Part shown: in pieces, positions 8,041-13,856 of the stretch | Layout of the letters: each line of letters starts with the position of its first letter | Numbering within the stretch: position 1 is the stretch's first letter | Source of the DNA: Acidobacteriota bacterium | Lineage (GTDB): Bacteria; Acidobacteriota; Vicinamibacteria; Vicinamibacterales; UBA2999 | Reading direction: 5' to 3' | Length of the DNA stretch: 64,000 nt | NCBI GenBank assembly: GCA_947465645.1 | Contig: CANIBQ010000004.1 | Location: forward strand, 59,706 to 123,705 | The notes under the pieces: model-generated | Database searches by the model: none | What the model was told of the DNA's origin: nothing | Seen by the model: only the letters and a program-made list of their open reading frames with translations | Position numbers and translations under genes: made by a program

Positions 8041-8369
8041 CCGTCCATCCGAAGTACTGGGCGACAAGGAAAGCGGTATTGTCGACGACATATGAACGTG
8101 CGCTCGTCGCCTCGCACGAAATACGCCTCCAGTAGGTTCTGCTCGAGAATATTGAACAGCCTGCTCTGAAGGTCATAGGCAGCACGCGCAAGCGGCTCAC
8201 GATAGCGGGCGACCGTTTGGTCCGCCTAGAATCTGCGCTGCTCAGCCAGCCGAAGCGCCTCAAGCTTCGACTCGAGGCGCGCCGTTCGATTTTGGCCCCA
8301 CAAGGTCAGTGCAGCGAATGCCACCGCGACAGCTCCGGCGATCAGCGCGACGACCATCTCAGTTTGCAT
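8041..8369 (-). pseudogene. broken membrane-anchored protein gene
   Basis: From the ATG at 8369 the minus strand encodes a membrane segment (MVVALIAGAVAVAFAALTLW) followed by a coiled-coil start (ESKLEALRLAEQRRF). An in-frame TAG follows at 8228-8226. The same frame then continues as 'REPLARAAYDLQSRLFNILEQ' and 'YFVRGDERTF'. The match then moves to another frame (SYVVDNTAFLVAQYFGWTE), so a frameshift is also present. The end is cut by the IS3 fragment. I recall similar conserved hypothetical proteins with a helix, a coiled coil and an AQYFGW-type tail but cannot name a function. It is dead by three separate lesions. Confidence 0.7.
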
Positions 8370-8394
8370 CGATCTGGCTTCCGCGAGTCTGTCT

Positions 8395-8467
8395 GGCGAA
8401 CGCCAGCGTTCACCAGACGGCCGCTCAGCATCACACCAACGGCCGTCTGGTGCAACGCGTGTTAGGC
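8395..8467 (-). repeat. attC-like recombination site 2
   Basis: Read on the minus strand, the site opens with GCCTAAC (8467-8461), a perfect attC R'' box, and closes with GTTCGCC, one base from the GTTRRRY rule. Between them lies a perfect 13-base inverted repeat (8411-8423 with 8440-8452). Total length is 73 bases, within the normal attC range. It lies immediately after the 3' end of the NmrA-like gene, where a cassette's attC belongs. Confidence 0.65.
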
Positions 8468-8476
8468 TTTTGTACT

Positions 8477-9427
8477 CTACTCAAGCGGGATGCGAGTCTT
8501 GTTCTGAGCGAGCCAGGTTTCGAACGTCTGCAGCAAGGGGTTCAAGGCCCGTGAGAGATCAACGTTGCGCGCACCGCAGAAGACCTGCTCGAAGTCCCGG
8601 TTGAACTGGAACATATTGCCCAGATCCTCGGCTCCCGGAAAACCGAAGCTGCGATACATCTCGGGGCTCACTGCGTTGTAGTGCACCTCCTGCCCCAACG
8701 CCACGGACAGAGCGTCGGCCATCTGCTTGCCGGTCAGGTGTTCGCCCACAATCCCGACGCTCTTGCCGACGTATTCCGAACCCTTCTTGAAGATGCCATA
8801 GGCACACTTGCCGATGTCCTCGGCGGCTATGCCAGGCAGTTTCTTGTCGCCCATCGGTATCGCGAAAGCGAGCTTCCCGTCGGGGCCTTTCTTGGGGCCC
8901 ATGCCAAAGTGGATCAGGTTGTCCCAGTAGAACGACGTGAACAGGAATGTCGTCGGCACCCCCAACTCGGTGAAGACCTTGTTGGACTCGCCCTTGGCAT
9001 CGAAGTGCGGAACCTTGTACTCGCCCATCAACGTGGGCATTCGGGTGTCCGAGAGTGGCACCCACTGGCGGGTATCCTCAAGCGTGGACCAAATGACGTG
9101 GTTGAGGCCTGCGGCCTTCGCCGCCCCGGCCATGTTGCGGACCTCTGCCTTCTCCTTCTCCGGCGAAAAATGCGCCCAGAAGAAGGTCACGAAGTAGGCG
9201 CCGTGCGCGTCCTGGAGCGCTGCGGCCAGACTCGCTTCGTCATCAATGTCAGCGGCCACAACCTCGGCTCCTACCTTCGCGAGCGCCCTGGCCTTCTCGG
9301 AATTGACGTCTCTAGTGATTGCGCGCGCGATGAACCTGCTGCTTGGATCGCCCATAATTGCGCGCACCAGTCCGCCGCCTTGCGCCCCGGTGGCACCCAC
9401 CACCGCAATAATCTTCTTATCAGACAA
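8477..9427 (-). CDS. NmrA-like NAD(P)-binding protein (HSCARG-type)
   Basis: A 316-residue protein starting at a TTG five bases after AGGAGGA. The N-terminal Rossmann motif is VVGATGAQGGGLVRA (residues 9-23). 'RAITRDVNSEKARALAKVGAEVVAADIDD' and 'HVIWSTLEDTRQ' follow the NmrA/HSCARG pattern of atypical short-chain dehydrogenases. These proteins usually sense the NADPH/NADP ratio or reduce quinones; the usual SDR Tyr-Lys pair is not obvious. It lies alone between two attC-like sites and reads toward attC 2, as expected for a gene cassette. A single-gene cassette of 1.0 kb is a normal size. Confidence 0.85.
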   Translation of the reverse strand: MSDKKIIAVVGATGAQGGGLVRAIMGDPSSRFIARAITRDVNSEKARALAKVGAEVVAADIDDEASLAAALQDAHGAYFVTFFWAHFSPEKEKAEVRNMAGAAKAAGLNHVIWSTLEDTRQWVPLSDTRMPTLMGEYKVPHFDAKGESNKVFTELGVPTTFLFTSFYWDNLIHFGMGPKKGPDGKLAFAIPMGDKKLPGIAAEDIGKCAYGIFKKGSEYVGKSVGIVGEHLTGKQMADALSVALGQEVHYNAVSPEMYRSFGFPGAEDLGNMFQFNRDFEQVFCGARNVDLSRALNPLLQTFETWLAQNKTRIPLE

Positions 9428-9464
9428 GGCAATCCTCCTGTTGAAATGAAACCGAACGACAAAA

Positions 9465-9560
9465 GCCTAACGCATTGCCGCTCAGCCGCGAGCGGTGGTC
9501 ACGGTTTCGCGAAGGAGCCTAATCCATCTGCCGCTCGTCGGCTGCAGCGGCTTGTTAGGC
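9465..9560. repeat. attC-like recombination site 3 (best preserved)
   Basis: The 96-base site has perfect cores at both ends: GCCTAAC (9465-9471) and GTTAGGC (9554-9560). The inner arms GCCGCTCAGCCG and CGGCTGCAGCGGC pair with one extra unpaired base, the feature that sets strand polarity in attC hairpins. On the minus strand it begins TAACAAGCCGCTGCAGCC, a form common in chromosomal cassette arrays. It separates the NmrA-like cassette from the toxin/antitoxin cassette. Confidence 0.75.
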
Positions 9561-9586
9561 GGCACGTCGAGTGCTAGGCTGGCGCC

Positions 9587-9811
9587 ATGACGATCAAGGG
9601 CAGAGTGCACGCTGGCCGTCTGGTAGTGGATGAACCCACAAACCTGCCGGAAGGCACCGAAGTGGAGTTGCTCCCGCTTGACCCAGGCGATTGGCTGGAC
9701 GACGCGGACCGGGCCGCGCTTCATGCCGCGCTCGCACGGTCTGCGGCGGATGTAGCGGCCGGGCGCCTGATTGACGCCTCTGAGATCGTCAAGGGATTGC
9801 GTACGCGGTGA
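9587..9811 (+). CDS. antitoxin of a ParE-like toxin/antitoxin pair (AF2212-like N-terminus)
   Basis: A 74-residue protein. The N-terminal part (TIKGRVHAGRLVVDEPTNLPEGTEVEL) matches the small beta domain of AF2212/DUF104-type antitoxins. The acidic helical tail (LDDADRAALHAALARSAADV ... IDASEIVKGLR) resembles the toxin-binding end of ParD-type antitoxins. Its stop overlaps the toxin start (GTGA), the usual coupling in such modules. There is no ribosome site before the ATG; expression may depend on a promoter in or before the attC-like site. Toxin/antitoxin pairs are typical stabilisers of large cassette arrays. Confidence 0.8.
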   Translation: MTIKGRVHAGRLVVDEPTNLPEGTEVELLPLDPGDWLDDADRAALHAALARSAADVAAGRLIDASEIVKGLRTR

Positions 9812-10074
9812 CGGAGCGGCGGGTCCGCTTCACGGCGACGGCGAGCATGCACGTCGACCGCGAACGCACGTGGTGGCTCGCGAATCGGGACCACGAAGAC
9901 CTGTTTGCTCTTGAGATTGAAGACGCCGTCAAGATTCTGGCTCTCCTGCCAGGCGCCGGCACACCATACACACAAAGCGAGACGCCGCACCTACGGCGGA
10001 TCTACCTTCGCAAGCTGGCCTGCCACCTGTACTACACGTTTGATGACGAGGAAGTGGTCGTCCGTGCGATGTGA
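9808..10074 (+). CDS. RelE/ParE-like toxin with premature stop near the C-terminus
   Basis: An 88-residue protein from a GTG overlapping the antitoxin stop. 'LALLPGAGTPYTQSETPHLRRIYLRKLACHLYYTFDDEEVVVRAM' matches the ParE/RelE toxin core. Family members normally continue past this point with a Trp-Gly-Ala-Arg stretch. Here the Trp position reads TGA, and the next codons still encode GARREHGPVF before a second stop at 10105-10107. A TGG-to-TGA change would explain it. The missing tail lies at the end of the toxin beta-sheet, so the toxin may be weakened or dead while the antitoxin is kept. Confidence 0.75.
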   Translation: MTERRVRFTATASMHVDRERTWWLANRDHEDLFALEIEDAVKILALLPGAGTPYTQSETPHLRRIYLRKLACHLYYTFDDEEVVVRAM

Positions 10075-10135
10075 GGTGCCCGCCGAGAACACGGGCCTGT
10101 CTTCTGAGCAAGATCAACCGATTAAGAACTTGCCC

Positions 10136-10185
10136 GCCTAACGAGTAGCGTTCACCAGCGGCCGTTCAAGATCGTGCCGCGGCCG
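10136..10185 (+). repeat. left half of attC-like site 4, interrupted by the IS
   Basis: GCCTAAC at 10136-10142 opens a further attC-like site just downstream of the toxin gene. The sequence then runs through AGCGTTCACCAGCGGCCG into the left end of the IS3-family element at 10186. The likely other half is at 11449-11471. Rejoining both halves gives a site of about 75 bases with R'' GCCTAAC and R' GTTAGCC, but the inner arms pair only partly, so two separate half sites are also possible. Confidence 0.5.
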
Positions 10186-10218
10186 GGATCTTGCCTCGGT
10201 TCAGTAGACAGGTGATTT

Positions 10219-11106
10219 CTACGCGGCTCGACGTTCATAGTCAACGGGCGATTGATACCCCAGTGCCGAATGCAGACGGCGGTAATTGTAGTACCGGAGA
10301 TACCGCCGCAGCCGATCGCGGAGTTCAGCGACGGACTGGAAGACGCGGCCGTGAATGACGTCGGCCTTCAGCGAGTGAAAGAACGACTCCATGTGGGCGT
10401 TCTCGCCCGGAGCTCCACCGCGCGTCATGCTCTGGCGCACGCCACGGGCCGTCAGGCATGTGCGCACGCGCGTGCCCTGAAACTCGCTCCCGCGATCCGT
10501 GTGAAAGATCAGGCCAGCGGCGGGCTGTCGCCGCCGCAGCGCCGCGTCCAGGACGGCACGGGTCACGCGGGAGTCCCGCGTCGCGGCGAGCCGCCACGCC
10601 AGTACCCGCCGCGAGCACTGATCCAGGACGACCACCAGATACCACCAGCGGCCGCCCACCGCGAGATACGTCACGTCGCCGACCCAGATCTGATTCGGGC
10701 GCGTCGCCTGCGTCCGGCGCACATGATTGGACTGTCGACTGAACCACCGATGCACACCGGCCTTGCCGCGATACACCCGGACCACACGAGCCCGGAGGCC
10801 GTCCTGACCCATGAGCCGCGCCACCCGCCGGCGACTCACCCGGTGCCCACCCGTCCGCAGGGCGTGCTGGATCCGCGGACTCCCGTAGGTCCCGTCGCTC
10901 GCCTCGAAGATGGCACGCATCTCTTCGAGCAGTACCCGGTCTTGCCTCCGACGCGCACTCACGGGCCGACGCCGCCACGCATAGAAACCCGCCCGCGTGA
11001 CCGCGAACAGCCGGCACAGCCGCGTCACACCGAACCGTCCCCGTTCTTCTTCGATGAACGCGAAGACAGCGGCTTTCGTGCGGAAGTGAACCGGATGAGT
11101 TTTTTT
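10219..11106 (-). CDS. IS3-family transposase OrfB (made as OrfAB by -1 frameshift)
   Basis: The DDE integrase part of about 295 residues follows the slip site. 'RLFAVTRAGFYAWRRRP' and 'YGSPRIQHALRTGGHRVSRRRVARLM' form the HTH_21 region. The rve core shows the first Asp in 'VGDVTYLAVGGRWWYLVVVLDQCSRRVLAWRL', the second in 'FHTDRGSEF' and the Glu in 'GENAHMESFFHSLK'. The C-terminus 'YNYRRLHSALGYQSPVDYE' is standard. The slip signal is seven A residues on the minus strand (11106-11100), where OrfA codons AAA AAA can re-pair one base back. The frame upstream of 11106 is only a shadow of orfA. Confidence 0.9.
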   Translation of the reverse strand, partial: KKTHPVHFRTKAAVFAFIEEERGRFGVTRLCRLFAVTRAGFYAWRRRPVSARRRQDRVLLEEMRAIFEASDGTYGSPRIQHALRTGGHRVSRRRVARLMGQDGLRARVVRVYRGKAGVHRWFSRQSNHVRRTQATRPNQIWVGDVTYLAVGGRWWYLVVVLDQCSRRVLAWRLAATRDSRVTRAVLDAALRRRQPAAGLIFHTDRGSEFQGTRVRTCLTARGVRQSMTRGGAPGENAHMESFFHSLKADVIHGRVFQSVAELRDRLRRYLRYYNYRRLHSALGYQSPVDYERRAA

Positions 11107-11399
11107 AGCAGCGCGTGCTCCTCCTGGAGCACGGCGTGCGCCCGCTGCAGCGCTTGGAACCGCTTCATCGCGGGCGCCGGGGGCACCCGCACCGCCTTGG
11201 GCAACGAGACACGGCCTCGTAATACGCCGTCGCGGGCCTCTTTGCGCCACCGCGACAACATGAAGGGGTGAATCTCCAAGGCGTAGGCCACGGCTTGGAC
11301 CTCGACGCCCTGCAATTGACTGAGCTTGACCGCCTTAAGTTTGAACTCCAGGCTGTACTGCCGGACCTTCACCGGCCCGATACGACGCGGCATGGACAC
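11025..11399 (-). CDS. IS3-family transposase OrfA
   Basis: A 124-residue protein from an ATG preceded by GGGAGG. 'RQYSLEFKLKAVKLSQLQGVEVQAVAYALEIHPFMLSRWRKE' is the helix-turn-helix of IS3 OrfA. The later 'MKRFQALQRAHAVLQEEHALLKKLIRF' is the leucine-zipper-like dimerisation helix. The slip site lies within the HALLKK codons, so ribosomes either finish OrfA about 25 codons later or shift to give OrfAB. The gene begins close to the right end of the element, as is standard for this family. Confidence 0.9.
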   Translation of the reverse strand: MSMPRRIGPVKVRQYSLEFKLKAVKLSQLQGVEVQAVAYALEIHPFMLSRWRKEARDGVLRGRVSLPKAVRVPPAPAMKRFQALQRAHAVLQEEHALLKKLIRFTSARKPLSSRSSKKNGDGSV

Positions 11400-11422
11400 C
11401 TCCCTGCGTTAGGTGGAAGTGT

Positions 11423-12211
11423 CTACTTTATCGAGGGAAGATCTGCCGCCGGCTCCAGCGCGATGTTAGCCGGCCACGCGGTGAAATAAGCTGCCATCAC
11501 GACGGCCGCCGTCGCAAAAACAAGGATCCACCAAAACGGACGAGACGCGAGTGGTATCCCAGCCACCGCCAGCGTCACGTTCAGCGACAGGTGCGCCAGC
11601 ATCGGTGCGAGCACCTGCCCCGTGCGCGCAAACACGAATGCCAGAAAGACGCCGAAGACACCCACGAACGTGAGAAACGGGATCAGGGGCGCAAGTTGAG
11701 GTCCTAGACCCGGAAAGAACGCGCCTGCGATGTGCCAAGCACTCCACAAGAGAGCACTGAGCATCGCGGCCATCGTGAACCCTACACGCCGGCTCAGATT
11801 CGTGAGCAGAAACCCCCGCCAACCAAGTTCCTCGCCAACGGCGCCGGAAATCATCTGCATCCCGATGATCGAAGGCCACAACGACACGCCAGGACGAGGT
11901 GCAAGGTCACCCAAGGCTCGCGCCGAGAGAACGCCAAGCCAAACGACCGCAAACGGAACGACGGCTGCAGCGACAAACCAGCGAGCATCGGCTGGTGCGC
12001 GCCACAATCGCCGAAGAAGTTGCCCACACGAGGCGCGGCCACCGAGAATCAAGGTCAGGATCAAGGCTGCGGCCGTCGGAGCCCACACCGTCCCGAAGAG
12101 AAACGTGTAAACGGCCCCCGACGATCCGGCAGCAGCCGCGGTTCGGAGCGACAGGTTCAGGGCCCACGTGCTGCCATACACGATCAGCAGGAAGAGCCAC
12201 ACGCCTAACAC
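11423..12211 (-). CDS. CPBP (CAAX-like) family intramembrane metalloprotease
   Basis: A 262-residue protein with about seven membrane segments. The family motif is EELGWRGFLL near residue 128, followed by the second His motif (SAWHIAGAFF) and a third helix with 'HLSLNVTLAV'. CPBP proteases process prenylated or small peptides in the membrane, and several protect bacteriocin producers. The start ATG-TTA-GGC overlaps an attC-type core at 12209-12203. The last residues (ADLPSIK and the stop) come from the inverted repeat of the adjacent IS and its attC half, so the original C-terminus was replaced. It is the fourth cassette of the island. Confidence 0.85.
   Translation of the reverse strand: MLGVWLFLLIVYGSTWALNLSLRTAAAAGSSGAVYTFLFGTVWAPTAAALILTLILGGRASCGQLLRRLWRAPADARWFVAAAVVPFAVVWLGVLSARALGDLAPRPGVSLWPSIIGMQMISGAVGEELGWRGFLLTNLSRRVGFTMAAMLSALLWSAWHIAGAFFPGLGPQLAPLIPFLTFVGVFGVFLAFVFARTGQVLAPMLAHLSLNVTLAVAGIPLASRPFWWILVFATAAVVMAAYFTAWPANIALEPAADLPSIK
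11449..11471 (-). repeat. right half of attC-like site 4
   Basis: On the minus strand the end of the protease gene runs into GGCTAACATCGCGCTGGAGC, a typical attC opening; on the plus strand this is GTTAGCC at 11465-11471. It abuts the GCCG target copy beside the IS, and pairs in position with the GCCTAAC half at 10136. Confidence 0.45.
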
Positions 12212-12244
12212 ATCGATTCTCCAGTTTCGAATCTGAAGTTGTCC
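12203..12244. repeat. possible attC-like half site 5
   Basis: GCCTAAC at 12203-12209 overlaps the protease start codon. A short palindrome around GATTC/GAATC follows, and GTTGTCC at 12238-12244 is a weak second core. The site is degenerate but in the expected place for the right border of the protease cassette. Confidence 0.35.
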
Positions 12245-12471
12245 GGCTAACCATTAGTCGGCCGAACTCGATAGTCCGATACGCGCGCGGCCGTCGCAGT
12301 CTAGCGCGCTGGCTGAGCTGGATTCAATCTATTTGGAAAGGCTTTCGCCGAGGAGAGTTGCGGGGAACTGGACTACGAGCCGGGTGGGATAGGCCGATCT
12401 CGATCACGTCAGGGATGGCATATTTGACAACCCGTTCAGCTGGGCTCGCCGTCTCAGGCGACTGCACTTGA

Positions 12472-12806
12472 AGCGAAGCCTGCGGCTTCGCTGGGCGAGC
12501 CTGACAAGGCTCGCCCCACGACGTGACGGCACTTGGCTGCCCCACTGCGGGTCACGGTCCGAGCCGGCGGGTCGGATACTCCGCGCAGCGATGCGTTCGA
12601 GGAGCCCGCCGGGCGGCAGTGCGTCAGACGCATCGCAGGGGCCGACGTCCTCGTGGGGTGGAGGAGCGGTTCGGATGAAGCCGCGACGGAGGGGCCCCAC
12701 GCGCCGCCGACCGATCCCCGGAGATGCGTGTGACCGGGCTCCGAGCCGCCGTCGCGGAGCGGAGTGTCCGGCCCGCCGGCGACTCACGGTCCGGCTGAAG
12801 CCGGAC
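12472..12806. repeat. gene-free cluster of palindromic repeats
   Basis: The stretch 12245-12829 holds no convincing gene. It contains stem-loops with arms AGCGAAGCC (12472-12480/12484-12492) and GGGCGAGCCT (12493-12502/12507-12516), a longer imperfect palindrome around GATGCGT/ACGCATC at 12590-12645, and at 12789-12806 a copy of palindrome family B (GTCCGGCT-GA-AGCCGGAC) next to the stop region of the following gene. Open frames here are rich in Arg and Ser and look spurious. Confidence 0.6.
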
Positions 12807-12829
12807 ACTACGTACTGATGTAGGCCGCG

Positions 12830-13831
12830 CTAGCGCCCGGAATAGAACGACGGCAGGCGGATGTCGCGCATGGTCCGCAGGCCGGGCGCGGCCGTGAGCA
12901 CGGCGGGAATGGAGTTCACCGTCATCGAGGCCGTGGCGATGTCGCCGTGCACGCCGCCGGCGATCCTCGAGTGGATGCGGGGCGATCCTTCGATCAGCAC
13001 CGAGTCGTACGACTCGGGCGCGCCGAGATACGCCTCGAGGTGCAGCGTGATGCGCGCCTCCCCTTTCACGTAGCCAACGGCGTCCTGGATCACGCCCGCC
13101 ACGTAGCCCGGATCCACCGCCAGCAGCTCACTGGCCACCGGCTCCTCCGCGATCTTCGGCTTGATCGATTCCGTGATGCGGTCGAGCGTCCACCCCATCG
13201 CGTCGCCGATCATCTGGATCGACTCGCTGAAGCCGACGTGACGGATGCTGCCTTCGCGCACGCCCTTGTCGAACTGCTCGCGCGTCAGCCCCGCGCCGAT
13301 CTTCTGCTGGAACGGCAGGCGCCTGATGCGCGCGTCCTGCACGCGATGCACCTCGATGCTGTCGACGCGCTCGCACACCGCCGTCAGCGCGATCGGCAGC
13401 GCGTCCATCGTGAAGCCCGGATTCACACCGGTGCCGAGCACCGCCACCTTCGCCTTGCGCGCCGCTTCGTCGAGCCGCTTCATGAGCCGCTGGTTGCGCG
13501 GGGCGGGATACGCCGCTTCCTCCGTGGTGGTGACGATCGGGACGCGGCGCTTGAGCACCTCCTCGAACTGCGGGATGACGGCCTTCAGCGAGGAGCTGGT
13601 GCAGAGGACGGCCACGTCGGGCTTGGAGGCGCGGATCGTCTTGCTGATGTCGGGTGTGACCTTGACCCGGAGCTTGCGACCGAGCTCCATGACGTCGCCC
13701 GCGTCCTTGCCGATCTTGGCGGGGTCGATGTCCACGGCGCCGACGATCTGGAAGCCTTTGCGCGCCGCGAGCTGGCGCGCGACGGCGCCGCCGATAGGTC
13801 CAAGTCCGACGAGCAACACGCGTATGGTCAT
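12830..13831 (-). CDS. DapB-like NAD(P)-dependent dehydrogenase (2,4-diaminopentanoate dehydrogenase type)
   Basis: A 333-residue protein starting at ATG 13831 (MTIRVLLVGLGPIGGAVARQLA), which places the Rossmann GLGPIGG motif at the N-terminus. 'VGAVDIDPAKIGKDAGDVMEL' and 'VLCTSSSLKAVIPQFEEVLKRRVPIVTTTEEAAYP' match dihydrodipicolinate reductase N-terminal domains. 'VLGTGVNPGFTMDALP' matches the 2,4-diaminopentanoate dehydrogenase branch. The substrate is unknown; relatives act on amino acid catabolism intermediates. A TATAAT box ends nine bases before the ATG, with no ribosome site, so the messenger is probably leaderless and divergent from the peptidase gene. Confidence 0.75.
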   Translation of the reverse strand: MTIRVLLVGLGPIGGAVARQLAARKGFQIVGAVDIDPAKIGKDAGDVMELGRKLRVKVTPDISKTIRASKPDVAVLCTSSSLKAVIPQFEEVLKRRVPIVTTTEEAAYPAPRNQRLMKRLDEAARKAKVAVLGTGVNPGFTMDALPIALTAVCERVDSIEVHRVQDARIRRLPFQQKIGAGLTREQFDKGVREGSIRHVGFSESIQMIGDAMGWTLDRITESIKPKIAEEPVASELLAVDPGYVAGVIQDAVGYVKGEARITLHLEAYLGAPESYDSVLIEGSPRIHSRIAGGVHGDIATASMTVNSIPAVLTAAPGLRTMRDIRLPSFYSGR

Positions 13832-13840
13832 AGGCCAGCG

Positions 13841-13850
13841 ATTATAGAAT
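13841..13850. promoter_or_regulatory. shared -10 element for two divergent leaderless genes
   Basis: The ten bases ATTATAGAAT contain TATAAT on the minus strand, nine bases before the ATG at 13831, and TATAGA on the plus strand, eight bases before the ATG at 13857. Only 25 bases separate the two start codons, so both promoters must overlap each other and the genes. Confidence 0.55.
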
Positions 13851-13856
13851 GCACGC

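Larger units (their letters stand above)
10186..11444 (-). mobile_element. complete IS3-family insertion sequence, about 1.26 kb
   Basis: The element carries orfA and orfB in a -1 frameshift arrangement. Its ends match over about 24 bases: GATCTTGCCTCGGTTCAGTAGACA at left against GATCTTCCCTCGATAAAGTAGACA in the complement of the right. Direct GCCG copies flank it at 10182-10185 and 11445-11448, a plausible four-base target duplication. Both reading frames are intact, so it may be active. It sits between the toxin cassette and the CPBP protease cassette, within an attC-like site. The exact outer base of each end is inferred from the repeat and could shift by one or two bases. Confidence 0.8.

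Noticed and set aside
10252..11271. Plus-strand frame across the IS
   Set aside because: Antisense shadow of the transposase genes, which have full DDE motifs.
11404..11418. GTTAGGT as a further attC core
   Set aside because: It lies inside the IS, in the leader of orfA, and has no partner core at attC distance.
12404..12808. Possible Arg/Ser-rich gene in the gap before the DapB-like gene
   Set aside because: It is made largely of palindromic repeats, begins in palindrome family B (SGFSRT) and has no recognisable domain.
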